The notes below the pieces were generated by a model that was not told where the DNA came from, searched no databases, and worked only from the letters and a program-made list of their open reading frames with translations. The position numbers and the translations under genes are program-made. Of a stretch of 39,950 nucleotides of DNA, positions 18,849 through 28,011 are shown in pieces. Each line of letters begins with the position of its first letter. Within the stretch, counting starts at the first letter, position 1. The stretch comes from Candidatus Kuenenia stuttgartensis (lineage in GTDB: Bacteria > Planctomycetota > Planctomycetia > Pirellulales > UBA1268): contig CALQRA010000016.1 of NCBI GenBank assembly GCA_943332855.1, positions 1 to 39,950 of the forward strand, given 5' to 3'.

Positions 18849-21639
18849 GAAACTCATTCGCGTTGTAGAGCGCCCGGCAGAGGGCCGGGAGGCCGTAGTC
18901 GGCGACGAGCTTGGTCGCGGCGGCGATCTCGGCTGCGGTCGCCTCGCGGCCGAAGGCAAGGAGGAAGGCCAGGCGGACTTGGTTAGCCTTGTCGTCGCCC
19001 GCTTCACTGGCCACGCGGGCGGCGAAGCGGTCGGCTTGGTCGATGAGGAAGGCGCCATTCAAGAGATTGAGCGCCTGAAGGGGTGTCGTGCTCGACGTCC
19101 GCTTCGGCTGGATCTGCCCCGCGTCGGGGCAGTCGAAGGCGCCGAAGAAGGTGTCGAGCTCCGAGCGGGGCTTGTTCTGGTAAATCATCCGCCGGAAGTC
19201 GTCGGCTGAAAATTCCGTCTTCGTCTCGTAGACCTTCACGTAGTTGGCGTTGGCGACGAAGAGATCGAAGCCGGGCCCGCCGGCCTGTGGATTGAGGCTC
19301 CCGCTCGTGGCGAGGATCGCATCGCGGATCGCCTCCGCCTCGAGCCGGTGCGGCGGATAGCGCCACAGGAGCCGGTCCTGGGCGTCGAGGGCGAGAGCAG
19401 CGTCGCTCGGGGCTCCCCCCTGCCGCCAGGCCCGGCTCGTGACGATCAGCCGGTGGATCGATTTCAGCCGCCAGCCGTTGGCGATCAGTTCACTCGCCAG
19501 CCAGTCGAGGAGCTCGGGGTGCGACGGCCGTCCCCCCCCTGCCCCGAAGTCGCTCGGGGTGTCGACCAGCCCCGTCCCGAAGTGATGGTGCCAGAGGCGG
19601 TTGACGATCACCCGCGCCGTGAGCGGATTGCCCGGATCGACGATCCAGTCGGCCAGCGCCCGGCGGCGGGCCGCTTCTGCGGAGATCGGCGCCTCTGGCC
19701 ACGGCCCTGAGCCAATTCGGGAGAGCGGGCCGGGGAGGATCTCTTCGCGCGGTTGGGTGGGATCGCCGCGAAACATTCGAAACGTCGCCCCCGGCTCGGT
19801 AAACCGGCCGGCATAGGCCATCGGACCGCGGTCGAGCGTGGCGAGCTCCGCTTTCAGCGCACTGATCTTTCCAGCCACGCTCGCCGGGTCGGCGACGCTC
19901 CCCGGCGGAGTTGCCGCGGGAGCCTCGTCGGGGGCGGCGGTGCTGTCGCCGAAGGGGCGGCGGTCGAGATCGGAGGCGACTGGCGTCCAGTCGACGCTGT
20001 CGGTGGAGAGCGCGATCTCGTAGCGCGTCGCCACCCGGTCGGCATATTTGGGCTCCGGGGAGCGATCGCGGCTCCACACCACCCGGTCAACCGTCTCGGT
20101 GGCCGGAAGCTCGAGCTGAATCCAGCCGGTGCCGGGGGTGTTCGAGATCCACGAATGCTCGTTGCCAACCTGGCCGTCATTCACATGGGCCAAAACATGA
20201 AAGGCGTTGCCGGCGAAGTTGCCGGAGGAGGTGGGGGTGGCGCCGCGGGCGATATTGCGGCCGTCGGTTGAAAAGACTTCAAGCTCGTCGAGGCAGGGCT
20301 CGGCGCCGCTCGTCTCGAGGATCTTGAAGCGGATGAAGCGGGCCGGGGTCGGGGCAAAGCGATCGACGTTTTGGCGAGGGGTGACGGCACGGCGCAGCGA
20401 CCCCACGCCAGCCTCGGCCAGGAGCTTGCCGATCTCGGCCCGCCGATCCTGCCGGGGCTCTTCCGAGAGGAGCGTCACCTCGCGCTCGCCATGCTCGACG
20501 CCGGCAAAGACGGCCTTGAGACGGTAGTAGTCGGTCTGCGGAATGGGATCGAACTTGTGGTCGTGGCAGCGGGCACAGCCGACGGTGAGGCCCAGAAACG
20601 CCGAGCTGGTCGTGCTCACCATGTCGTGGAGCTCGTCGGCCCGCTGGTTGGCGGTGAGCACGGGGTCGGGCGACTTCACCTGGTCCCAGGCGCCGCCGAC
20701 GATGAAGCCGGTGGCGACGTCGGCGCCACAACTGTCGCCCGCAAGTTGAGCGCGGACGAAGGCGTCGTAGGGGAGGTCGCGCTGAAGGCTCTCGATCACC
20801 CAGTCGCGGTAGCGCCAGGCGTTGGGGCGCATCTGATTCATCTCGAAGCCGTTGCTCTCGGCGAAGCGGACGGCGTCGAGCCAATGTCGCGCCCAACGCT
20901 GGCCGAAGCCAGGGGAGGCGAGGAGCCGATCGACGAGATCGCCGAAGGCCGCGTCCGTGCCCCGCGCAGCGACGTCTGCGGTGAAGGCCTGCACGTCGGC
21001 AGGCGTCGGCGGCAGGCCGACAAGATCGAACGAAAGTCGCCGCAGGAGCGTCGCCGGCGGAGCCTCCGGCTGGATTGCGAGCCCCTGGAGAGCAAGCCCC
21101 TGGATGACGAAGGCATCGATCGGGTGGGTGACGCCAGCGATTTCGGGCAGCGGCGGCCGGACGATCGGTTGGAAGGCCCAGTGGGTCGAGGTTTTGAGCG
21201 AGTCAGGAAAGAGCGCGGGGGGGAGTGTGGCGACGTCGTCGGGCCATCGGGCCCCGGCAGCCACCCAGCTCACCAGGATCGCGCGCTCCTCCGCCGGGAG
21301 GGGATCGGCGCCCGCTGGCATCCGCGCTTCGGCGTCGTCGGTCGTGATGCGGCGGACGAGCTCACTCGCCTCTGGCTTCCCAGCCACGATCCCGGGGAGC
21401 CCGGAGTCGCCGCCGGCGAGCGCCCGTTCGCGCTCGTCGATCCGCCAGCCGCCCTCGGACGTGACTGGCCCGTGGCAAGCGCCACAGCGGCGGGCGAGGA
21501 GCGGAGCGACGACGGTGGCAAAATCAGGAGCTTCGGCGGCAGGTGGCTCCGCTCGGACAAGCCTGGTGCCGGACAGCCCCGCCAGCAACAGCCAGAGGGC
21601 AGCGAGGCCCGCAGCCAAGAGAAAAAAGCGATGGACCAC
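18835..21639 (-). CDS. Exported PSCyt1-DUF1549-discoidin-like-DUF1553 protein
   Basis: 934-residue member of the planctomycete cytochrome family. A signal peptide or anchor (MVHRFFLLAAGLAALWLLL) leads to PSCyt1 with heme motif CGACH (residues 52-56) and PADPLPAEERAILVSWVAAGA. DUF1549 follows with LLRRLSFDLVGLPPTPADV, RWARHWLDAVRFAESNG and a second CxxCH, CARCHDHKFDPI. An insert of about 200 residues has the pattern of an F5/8 type C (discoidin-like) carbohydrate-binding domain (RFIRFKILETSGAEPCLDELEVF to GTGWIQLELPATETVDRVVWSRDRS). DUF1553 closes the protein (LTARVIVNRLWHHHFGTGLVDTPSDFG, LNLLNGAFLIDQADRFAARV). The start is GTG at 21639. The gene follows xylose isomerase by 72 bases on the same strand, so co-transcription is possible. 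Its 3' end overlaps the convergent PATR gene by 14 bases. Confidence 0.88.
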   Translation of the reverse strand: MVHRFFLLAAGLAALWLLLAGLSGTRLVRAEPPAAEAPDFATVVAPLLARRCGACHGPVTSEGGWRIDERERALAGGDSGLPGIVAGKPEASELVRRITTDDAEARMPAGADPLPAEERAILVSWVAAGARWPDDVATLPPALFPDSLKTSTHWAFQPIVRPPLPEIAGVTHPIDAFVIQGLALQGLAIQPEAPPATLLRRLSFDLVGLPPTPADVQAFTADVAARGTDAAFGDLVDRLLASPGFGQRWARHWLDAVRFAESNGFEMNQMRPNAWRYRDWVIESLQRDLPYDAFVRAQLAGDSCGADVATGFIVGGAWDQVKSPDPVLTANQRADELHDMVSTTSSAFLGLTVGCARCHDHKFDPIPQTDYYRLKAVFAGVEHGEREVTLLSEEPRQDRRAEIGKLLAEAGVGSLRRAVTPRQNVDRFAPTPARFIRFKILETSGAEPCLDELEVFSTDGRNIARGATPTSSGNFAGNAFHVLAHVNDGQVGNEHSWISNTPGTGWIQLELPATETVDRVVWSRDRSPEPKYADRVATRYEIALSTDSVDWTPVASDLDRRPFGDSTAAPDEAPAATPPGSVADPASVAGKISALKAELATLDRGPMAYAGRFTEPGATFRMFRGDPTQPREEILPGPLSRIGSGPWPEAPISAEAARRRALADWIVDPGNPLTARVIVNRLWHHHFGTGLVDTPSDFGAGGGRPSHPELLDWLASELIANGWRLKSIHRLIVTSRAWRQGGAPSDAALALDAQDRLLWRYPPHRLEAEAIRDAILATSGSLNPQAGGPGFDLFVANANYVKVYETKTEFSADDFRRMIYQNKPRSELDTFFGAFDCPDAGQIQPKRTSSTTPLQALNLLNGAFLIDQADRFAARVASEAGDDKANQVRLAFLLAFGREATAAEIAAATKLVADYGLPALCRALYNANEFLSVR

Positions 21640-21711
21640 GTCAACACCCCCGAGACGACCGGCCCGGCCGGGCCGGTCGCCTTTGAGTTTACCGTCGGGG
21701 AGCGGGACGTG

Positions 21712-22746
21712 TCAGCCGAGGAGATGCTCGAGGACGAGCCGCTCGAGGGCCTCGTAGTCGCGGGCGGCGACCATCGATTCGGCGGTATTGACCGGGAAGG
21801 TACGGACCTTCTCGACGAGCTTGAGGAACACCGCGTGGCTCGTGGCCAGATGGGCCGTGGCCGACTCCGCCTTCTGCGTCCGCTGCGCCTTGACGTCGAA
21901 GCCGACGAAGCAGCCGGTGGCGGCGTAGTCGACCGATTCGAGGACGCGGACCTGATCGAAGGCGCCGCGGAGATTTGCAGCCCCGAAGACCTTGTCTTGG
22001 TCGTACTTGAGGCCGTTCTGGTCATTGAGGTGAACGCTCCACAGCTTCCCGGCGGCGAGCGCGAAGCCCATTTCATCGGAGGGATCGAGCCCGGCGAGGA
22101 TGGCGTGGGCGCTCTCGATGAGGACACCGACGCGGGCCGGATCGGCACAGCGCGAGCCGAGGGCGAGGGCATGGCCGATGGTGGGGATGAAAGCGGTGTC
22201 GACCGGCTCGTTCGGCTTCGGCTCGATGGCGATTCGGACCTTCGGATCGGCGTGGAGGATGGCGTTGCAGGCCTCGATCATCCGCCGCGAGGCCTCGATG
22301 GGGCACTTGCTCTCGCGGACGCCGGTCCCCTCGCGCGCCGGCCAGAGGACGATCAAGTCGGTGCCGAGCGCCTTGGCAACGTCGACAGCCCGCTTCGACC
22401 GCTCGATCGCCCACGTCCGGCAGGCAGGATCGTTGCTCGTGTAGCCGCCGTCGATGCCGTGTTGATGCTCCCAGAGACGGGGGGCGACGAACTCGGCGAC
22501 GAGGCCCTTGTCGGCGAGCTTCCGCTTCATCGCCTCGGCCTGAGCGACGATCTGTGCCGGGGAGAGGTTTTCCAGCTCGGGCACGGCGTCGTCATCGTGG
22601 AACTGGATCCCCTCGAAGCCGAGGTCGACCGCCACGTCGAGGACATCGTCGAAGGGAACGGCCGGGCGGACGGGGGGGCCGAAGGGATCAGCACCGCGGC
22701 CGAGGTTCCAGGGGCCGACGGAGAAACGGTAGTGCGATTCGGCCAT
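21712..22746 (-). CDS. xylA: Xylose isomerase
   Basis: 344-residue TIM-barrel isomerase converting D-xylose to D-xylulose (and glucose to fructose). The order of active-site motifs follows the short, Streptomyces-type class. FHDDD contains His50 and Asp53 (H54/D57 in the Streptomyces enzyme). IEPKPNEP carries Glu175 and Lys177, LIESAHAILAG carries the E-x-x-H metal pair, and VHLNDQNGLKYDQD the last metal ligands. It is about 40 residues shorter than the 388-residue Streptomyces enzyme. The ATG at 22746 begins MAESHYRFSVGPWNLG, close to the family start; the frame continues upstream into the divergent gene, but only as a shadow. No xylulokinase is adjacent; the PfkB kinase 15 kb away is not obviously linked. 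The neighbour downstream is the discoidin-containing cytochrome protein. Confidence 0.92.
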   Translation of the reverse strand: MAESHYRFSVGPWNLGRGADPFGPPVRPAVPFDDVLDVAVDLGFEGIQFHDDDAVPELENLSPAQIVAQAEAMKRKLADKGLVAEFVAPRLWEHQHGIDGGYTSNDPACRTWAIERSKRAVDVAKALGTDLIVLWPAREGTGVRESKCPIEASRRMIEACNAILHADPKVRIAIEPKPNEPVDTAFIPTIGHALALGSRCADPARVGVLIESAHAILAGLDPSDEMGFALAAGKLWSVHLNDQNGLKYDQDKVFGAANLRGAFDQVRVLESVDYAATGCFVGFDVKAQRTQKAESATAHLATSHAVFLKLVEKVRTFPVNTAESMVAARDYEALERLVLEHLLG

Positions 22747-22956
22747 GGTCGTTGGTGCCCTCAATCGAAGTGGGAATGGGTCGTGGCGGCGGCCGCCGTC
22801 GGCGGAGTGCCGAAGTTTGCGAGAGGGGAAAGAATACCCGCCCGGCAATGAAATTTGCAGGCCGGGATCGGGTAGGCTGTTTCCCCTGCAAAGGCTCTTC
22901 ATGTTCGGCCTCACCGTGCCGTGCAGTCCGCCCAGTCTGTCCAGGATCCACCCCCC

Positions 22957-24054
22957 ATGCACCGCGCCCTCCCGCAGAAGTCGCTCGATCTCAAGCTCGC
23001 TCGGATCGTCGCCGATCCCTCCTGCCAAGACTTCATCCTCGCCGATGCCAAGGATGCCGACATGGCCTTCGGCCTGGCGGCGCCGGGGGTTCGCCGCGGG
23101 GGGGATCCGTTCCGCGGGCCGTTCCGCACAATCGCGGAGTTTCGTGAGTCGATCCGGCTGCTCGTGGCCCAGGGGCTCGTCGACATCATGCTCATGAGTG
23201 GGAGCACGAGCGAGGTCCTTGCCATCGACGAGGGGCTGTTTGTCGACAGCCATGTCACGCCGGCGGTGCGGATGAACGACACCACCGACATCTGGCTCGC
23301 CTCCGGCAGCGGCAACTATCCGCGCCAGCCCGCCCTCCCCTTCACAACGTGCTCGATCTCCCAGGCCCAGTGCGGCCGGATCGATCGCAGCCATGCCGAC
23401 GGCAGTGGCTCGTCGCGAGGGCGCGGTGCCGATCTCGGCCTCTTCTCCCTCACGCTCAACGACGACGCTACGCTCGACCGGGGGATGCTCGAGGCTTACG
23501 GCACCTTCCGGGCCGAGGCGGAGCGGGCCGGGTTTCGACACTTCCTCGAGGTCTTCTATCCCAACGCCATCGACCGCACGCCGGGGCGCCCCACGGGCGA
23601 CCGTCCGCGCGACGAGCGCCCCCGCGACATCGCGCGCTTCCTTGCCGACCATGTCGCCCGGACGCTCGCCGGCGTGCCGCGGGCCGGCCGGCCGGTCTTT
23701 CTCAAGATCCCCTACCTCGGCCCCGAGGTCACCGAGCAACTTGCCGCCTACGACCGCTCGCTCGTCGTCGGCATCCTCGGCGGCGGCGCCGGGACGACCC
23801 ACGATGCCTTCGGGCTCCTGGCCGATGCGAAGCAGCACGGCGCCCGCGTCGCCCTCTTCGGCCGGAAGATCAATGCCGCCGAGGATCAGCTCGCCTTCGT
23901 CCGCCACCTGCGAGCCGTCGCCGATGGCGCGACGTCGGCGGAAGAAGCGGTGAAGGCCTACCATGGCGATCTCCAGACCCAGGGGATCGCCCCGCACCGC
24001 AGCCTCGCGGACGATCTCGCGCGTGCCCCGACGGCGCAGGCCTACGGCGGCTGA
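22957..24054 (+). CDS. Aldolase-like TIM-barrel protein of unknown function
   Basis: 365-residue cytosolic protein that I do not recognise with certainty. Features suggesting a class I aldolase-like (beta/alpha)8 barrel are alternating hydrophobic strands and helices. LVDIMLMSGSTSEVLAI and HFLEVFYPNAIDR are candidate strands. FLKIPYLGPEVTEQLAAYD has a lysine where Schiff-base aldolases carry theirs. The C-terminal LVVGILGGGAGTTHDAFGLLADAKQHGARVALFGRKIN looks like a phosphate-binding GGG-type loop followed by the last barrel strand. The ATG at 22957 has aggat in front and begins at the conserved-looking part; the GTG at 22921 is an alternative. It is divergent from xylA and 43 bases upstream of a RidA gene. 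A sugar-phosphate aldolase linked to pentose use is a guess from position only. Confidence 0.6.
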   Translation: MHRALPQKSLDLKLARIVADPSCQDFILADAKDADMAFGLAAPGVRRGGDPFRGPFRTIAEFRESIRLLVAQGLVDIMLMSGSTSEVLAIDEGLFVDSHVTPAVRMNDTTDIWLASGSGNYPRQPALPFTTCSISQAQCGRIDRSHADGSGSSRGRGADLGLFSLTLNDDATLDRGMLEAYGTFRAEAERAGFRHFLEVFYPNAIDRTPGRPTGDRPRDERPRDIARFLADHVARTLAGVPRAGRPVFLKIPYLGPEVTEQLAAYDRSLVVGILGGGAGTTHDAFGLLADAKQHGARVALFGRKINAAEDQLAFVRHLRAVADGATSAEEAVKAYHGDLQTQGIAPHRSLADDLARAPTAQAYGG

Positions 24055-24097
24055 GGCCGCTTACCCCCCTCATCCGCCCCGCCCCCCGGTATCGACC

Positions 24098-24559
24098 ATG
24101 CCCCCCTCCGACGTCCTCCGTGCCCTCGCCCTCCCGCTCCCGCCAGCGCCGCAGCCGGTGGGGGCCTACACGCCGTGCTTGAGAATGGGCAACCTTCTCT
24201 ACACGTCCGGCCATCTCCCCCTCCTCCCCGATGGCTCGCTCCTCCGCGGCAAGGTTGGCGTCGATCTCGATGCCGATGCCGGCAAGGCGGCCGCCAGGCA
24301 GGTGGCCTGCGCGATCCTCGCGACGATTGAAAACGCCCTCGGGAGCGTCGATCGGGTGAAGCGGGTCGTGAAGGTGCTCGGGATGGTGAATTGCACCCCC
24401 GATTTCACCAAGCAGCCGCATGTCCTCAATGGCTGCAGTGAGCTGTTTGCCGAGATCTGGGGGCGTGAGGCGGGAATCGGCGTCCGCAGCGCCTTCGGCG
24501 TTGCCGCCCTTCCCGAGAATGTGCCGGTGGAGATCGAGGCGGTGTTCGAGGTGGAGTGA
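24098..24559 (+). CDS. RidA (YjgF/YER057c/UK114) family protein
   Basis: 153-residue small trimeric RidA-family protein. RidA members hydrolyse reactive enamine/imine intermediates from PLP enzymes. The sequence shows the family order: QPVGAYTPCLRMGNLLYTSGHLPLLPDG, GKAAARQVACAILATIENALGSVDRVKRVVKVLGMVNCTPDF and the C-terminal GVRSAFGVAALPENVPVEIEAVFEVE. Its Arg in GVRS corresponds to the conserved substrate-carboxylate Arg (R-S/T-x-V). The N-terminus is about 20 residues longer than in E. coli RidA, as in the YjgH-like subgroups. It lies 43 bases after the aldolase-like gene, likely in the same transcript. Substrate not predictable. Confidence 0.88.
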   Translation: MPPSDVLRALALPLPPAPQPVGAYTPCLRMGNLLYTSGHLPLLPDGSLLRGKVGVDLDADAGKAAARQVACAILATIENALGSVDRVKRVVKVLGMVNCTPDFTKQPHVLNGCSELFAEIWGREAGIGVRSAFGVAALPENVPVEIEAVFEVE

Positions 24560-24634
24560 GCCGTGATTCGTGTCGGCTGCCGGCAAGGGTGCTGCGGCGG
24601 CCACGGCGGTTCACCGTCACCCCGCGCGCGGTTC

Positions 24635-24663
24635 TTGAATCGTCCCCATCAACGCCTTATCGT
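24635..24663 (+). promoter_or_regulatory. Candidate promoter for the cap-like cassette
   Basis: TTGAAT (24635-24640) and TATCGT (24658-24663) with a 17-base spacer lie about 48 bases before the ATG of the CapE homologue and after the RidA stop. No other good pair was seen in the 151-base gap. Consensus match by eye. Confidence 0.5.
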
Positions 24664-24710
24664 GTCGCTTTGGAACAGCCGGTGATGATCTCCCACCCTC
24701 GAGGCTCGTG

Positions 24711-25721
24711 ATGTTCGACGGGAAAGTTCTCCTCATCACCGGCGGCACCGGGTCGTTCGGCAATGCCGTCCTCGATCGGGTGCTCCGTCTGCCGCTGCGG
24801 GAGATCCGGATCTTCAGCCGCGATGAGAAGAAGCAGGAGGACATGCGGATCCGCCTGGCAAACGACCGGGTGAAGTTCCACATCGGCGACGTCCGCGACT
24901 ACGTCTCGGTTGAAGAGTCGCTCCGGGGCGTCAATTACGTCTTCCATGCCGCCGCCCTCAAGCAGGTCCCGTCCTGCGAGTTTTATCCCATGGAGGCGGT
25001 CCGCACGAACGTCCTTGGCGCCGAGAACGTGATGCGGGCATCGATCGCCAACGGGGTCGAGCGCTGCGTCGTCCTCTCCACCGACAAGGCCGTCTACCCG
25101 ATCAACGCCATGGGAATCTCCAAGGCGATGATGGAGAAGGTGATGGTGGCGAAGTCGCGGCTCATCGACGCCTCGCGAACCGTCCTCTCCGCCACCCGCT
25201 ACGGCAATGTGATGGCGTCGCGTGGGTCGGTGATCCCGCTGTTTTTGAAGCAGATGCAGGAGGGGAAGCCGATCACCCTCACCGATCCGGGGATGACCCG
25301 GTTCCTGATGTCCCTCGAGGAATCGGTCGATCTCGTCCTCTATGCCTTCGAGCACGCCAAGCCGGGGGATATCTTCGTCCAGAAGGCTCCGGCGTGCACG
25401 ATCGACGTCCTTGCCCGGGCGATGGTCGCTCTTGTCCGCCCCGAATCCGAAATCCGTGTCATCGGTACCCGGCACGGCGAGAAACTCTATGAGTCGCTCG
25501 TCTCGCGCGAGGAGATGGCGCGGGCCTCCGATCTCGGTGGCTATTACCAGATCCCCGCCGACGCCCGTGACCTCAACTACGACAAGTACTTTGTCGAGGG
25601 GGAGACCGACATCTCCACGATCGAGGACTACACCTCCCACAACACGAAGCGGCTCTCCGTCGACGAGGTGAAGCAGGTTCTCCTTGGGCTGGACATCGTC
25701 AGGAACGCCCTCCCGAAGTGA
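24711..25721 (+). CDS. capE: UDP-GlcNAc 4,6-dehydratase/5-epimerase (CapE/FnlA-like)
   Basis: 336-residue extended SDR that makes UDP-2-acetamido-2,6-dideoxy-beta-L-arabino-4-hexulose from UDP-GlcNAc, the first step to UDP-N-acetyl-L-fucosamine. It has Rossmann TGGTGSFGNAVL near the start, RIFSRDEKKQEDMR, HAAALKQVPSCEFYP and STDKAVYPINAMGISKAMMEK. The catalytic pair is Met134-x-x-x-Lys138 in place of Tyr-x-x-x-Lys, as in CapE/FlaA1-type dehydratases. ATG 24711 has gagg in front and follows an in-frame GTG at 24708. The CapF and CapG homologues directly downstream decide the call in favour of the L-FucNAc pathway rather than PseB (pseudaminic acid) or WbjB of another route. The stop overlaps a GTG of the next frame. 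Confidence 0.88.
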   Translation: MFDGKVLLITGGTGSFGNAVLDRVLRLPLREIRIFSRDEKKQEDMRIRLANDRVKFHIGDVRDYVSVEESLRGVNYVFHAAALKQVPSCEFYPMEAVRTNVLGAENVMRASIANGVERCVVLSTDKAVYPINAMGISKAMMEKVMVAKSRLIDASRTVLSATRYGNVMASRGSVIPLFLKQMQEGKPITLTDPGMTRFLMSLEESVDLVLYAFEHAKPGDIFVQKAPACTIDVLARAMVALVRPESEIRVIGTRHGEKLYESLVSREEMARASDLGGYYQIPADARDLNYDKYFVEGETDISTIEDYTSHNTKRLSVDEVKQVLLGLDIVRNALPK

Positions 25722-25735
25722 TCGAAGGGTCGGCC

Positions 25736-26848
25736 ATGCGTGTGCTCGTCACCGGTGCGGAGGGATTCCTGGGGCGCAACCTGCGCGTCAGAATGGCCGA
25801 GGTTGGCGGCCATGAGGTGCTACCGATCGGGCGCGGAGCCTCCGAGGAGGCGCTCCGCGAGGCGGCGGCGGCGGCGGATTGCGTCGTTCATCTCGCTGGG
25901 GTCAACCGTCCCCCCGATCCGGCCGACTACGCCGCCGGCAACACCGGCACGACCGAGCGGCTGTGCGCGATCCTCGCCGCCACTGGGCGGAAGCAGCCGG
26001 TGATCTTCAGCTCGTCGACGCAGGCTGCGCTCGACAACCCGTATGGCCGCAGCAAACGGGGGGCCGAGGAGGCGCTTCAGGCCTACGCCGAGGCGACGAG
26101 TGCCCCCGTTCATCTCTTCCGGCTCACCAATGTCTTCGGGAAGTGGTCGCGGCCAAACTACAACTCGGCCGTCGCCACGTTCTGCCACAACATCGCCCGC
26201 GGCCTCCCCATCACGATCCACGACCCTGCCTCCCCTCTGCAACTGGTTTACGTCGACGATGTTGTCCGAGCTTTCCTCGAGGTCCTCGAGCATCCGCACG
26301 AGGGGGGCGGTTTTCGCGACGCGGGCCCGGTCTACGCGACGACCGTCGGTGACGTGGTCGAGACGCTCCGAGCGATTCATGCCGGCCGCGAAACTCTGCT
26401 CACGCCGCGCGTCGGGACCGGTCTCGTTCGCGCTCTCCACTCCACCTACTTGAGCTTCCTGCCGACCGACGGCTTCGCCTATCAGGTGCCCCGGCACGGC
26501 GACCCGCGCGGGGAGTTTGTGGAAATGCTGCGAACGCTCGATTCGGGGCAATTCAGCTACTTCACGGCCCACCCTGGGATCACCCGCGGCGGCCATTACC
26601 ACCACTCGAAGACGGAGAAGTTCCTCGTCATCCGGGGAACTGCCCGATTCGGCTTCCGGCATGTCGTCACCGGCGAACGCTGCGAGCTCACCGTCCGTGG
26701 CGGCGAGGGATCGATCGTGGAGACGGCGCCGGGCTGGGCCCACGACGTCACGAACATCGGCGACGACGAGCTGATCGTCATGCTCTGGGCGAACGAGCTG
26801 TTCGACCGAAACCGCCCCGACACCATTGCCATGAAGGTCAACGGATGA
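25736..26848 (+). CDS. capF: UDP-4-keto-sugar reductase with C-terminal cupin (CapF/FnlB-like)
   Basis: 370-residue bifunctional enzyme. Residues 1 to about 240 form an SDR domain starting [16 protein letters not shown], with [12 protein letters not shown] and [21 protein letters not shown] (Tyr-Gly-Arg-Ser-Lys catalytic pair). Residues from about 250 form a cupin: [31 protein letters not shown] and [13 protein letters not shown] contain the metal-binding histidines. This SDR-cupin fusion is specific to CapF, which 3-epimerises and reduces the CapE product to UDP-2-acetamido-2,6-dideoxy-L-talose. The ATG at 25736 is chosen because the Rossmann motif begins there and gaaggg lies about 10 bases upstream; a GTG at 25718 would overlap capE. 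It overlaps capG by four bases. Confidence 0.88.
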   Translation: MRVLVTGAEGFLGRNLRVRMAEVGGHEVLPIGRGASEEALREAAAAADCVVHLAGVNRPPDPADYAAGNTGTTERLCAILAATGRKQPVIFSSSTQAALDNPYGRSKRGAEEALQAYAEATSAPVHLFRLTNVFGKWSRPNYNSAVATFCHNIARGLPITIHDPASPLQLVYVDDVVRAFLEVLEHPHEGGGFRDAGPVYATTVGDVVETLRAIHAGRETLLTPRVGTGLVRALHSTYLSFLPTDGFAYQVPRHGDPRGEFVEMLRTLDSGQFSYFTAHPGITRGGHYHHSKTEKFLVIRGTARFGFRHVVTGERCELTVRGGEGSIVETAPGWAHDVTNIGDDELIVMLWANELFDRNRPDTIAMKVNG

Positions 26849-27996
26849 AGCGATTGAAGGTGATGACGGTGGTGGGGACGAGGCCGGAGATCATCCGGCT
26901 CTCGCGGGTCCTCGAGCGCCTCGACGAGCACTGCGAGCATGTCCTGGTCCACACCGGGCAAAACTACGACTACGAACTGAATCAGATCTTCTTCGAGGAT
27001 CTGCGGGTGAAGCGGCCGGATCACTTCCTCGACACGGCCACCCCCCTCCCCGGCCAGTCGGGAAGCGCCGCGCAGACGATCGGGCGGATCATCGGCGCCG
27101 TCGACGACGTGCTCGCGGCGGAGAAGCCCGAGGCGCTCCTCGTCCTCGGCGACACCAACAGCTGCCTGGCGGTGATCCCGGCGAAGCGCCGGAAGATCCC
27201 GGTCTTCCACATGGAGGCTGGGAACCGCTGCTTTGACCAGCGCGTGCCGGAGGAGATCAATCGGCGGATCGTTGATCATGTCGCCGACGTCAATCTCTGC
27301 TACAGCTCGGTCGCCCGCGAATACCTCCTCCGCGAGGGGCTCCGACCCGATCTCGTCATCAAGACTGGCAGCCCGATGTTTGAGGTGCTCGAGCACGAGC
27401 GGCCGCGGATCGAGGCTTCCGACATCCTCGGCCGGCTCGGGCTCCGGGCGGGCGAGTATTTCGTCGTCAGCGCCCACCGCGAGGAGAACATCGAGTCGGA
27501 GCGGAGCTTCCACCGGCTCGTGGCGATCATCAACGCCCTCGCGGTCGACCACGGCCTGCCGGTGATTGTCTCGACGCACCCGCGCACCCGGAAGCGCGTC
27601 GACGCCGCGGGCGTGGCCTTCGACCCGCGCGTCAGTCTCCTCAAGCCGCTCGGCTTCCACGACTACGTCAAGCTCCAGACCGTCGCCCGGGCCGTCCTCT
27701 CCGACAGTGGCACGATCAGCGAAGAGTCGTCGATTTTGAATTTTCCGGCTCTCAACATCCGCGAGGCCCATGAGCGGCCGGAGGGAATGGAGGAGGCGGC
27801 GGTGATGATGGTGGGGCTTGAGCTCGACCGTGTCCGGCAGGGTTTGGCGATCCTTGCCACGCAAGCCCGCGGGGAGCATCGGACGCTGCGCCTCGTCGGT
27901 GATTATTCGATGCCGAATGTGTCAGACAAGGTGTTGCGGATCATCATCAGCTACACCGATTACGTCAACCGCGTCGTCTGGCGACGGGATGCTTAA
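26845..27996 (+). CDS. capG: UDP-N-acetyl-L-fucosamine synthase, UDP-HexNAc 2-epimerase (CapG/FnlC-like)
   Basis: 383-residue non-hydrolysing UDP-N-acetylhexosamine 2-epimerase that converts the CapF product to UDP-L-FucNAc. Family motifs are [87 protein letters not shown] and [30 protein letters not shown] is the CapG/WbjD form of this loop; plain WecB enzymes read differently there. Start ATG 26845 overlaps capF (ATGA), and the stop overlaps the Shine-Dalgarno of the next gene, so the four genes are tightly packed. Together with capE and capF it completes the pathway in pathway order. Confidence 0.9.
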   Translation: MKRLKVMTVVGTRPEIIRLSRVLERLDEHCEHVLVHTGQNYDYELNQIFFEDLRVKRPDHFLDTATPLPGQSGSAAQTIGRIIGAVDDVLAAEKPEALLVLGDTNSCLAVIPAKRRKIPVFHMEAGNRCFDQRVPEEINRRIVDHVADVNLCYSSVAREYLLREGLRPDLVIKTGSPMFEVLEHERPRIEASDILGRLGLRAGEYFVVSAHREENIESERSFHRLVAIINALAVDHGLPVIVSTHPRTRKRVDAAGVAFDPRVSLLKPLGFHDYVKLQTVARAVLSDSGTISEESSILNFPALNIREAHERPEGMEEAAVMMVGLELDRVRQGLAILATQARGEHRTLRLVGDYSMPNVSDKVLRIIISYTDYVNRVVWRRDA

Positions 27997-28011
27997 AGGA
28001 GCCTGACGCCG

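Noticed and set aside
20371..22851. 826-codon plus-strand frame across the cytochrome protein and xylA
   Set aside because: Spans two real minus-strand genes and the gap between them; no domain seen.
22841..22866. Six-base inverted repeat (cccggc/gccggg) in the xylA divergent gap
   Set aside because: Arms too short and common in GC-rich sequence; no link to a regulator.
22747..23997. Long N-terminal extension of the xylose isomerase frame
   Set aside because: The extension lies opposite the aldolase-like gene, and the family start is at 22746.
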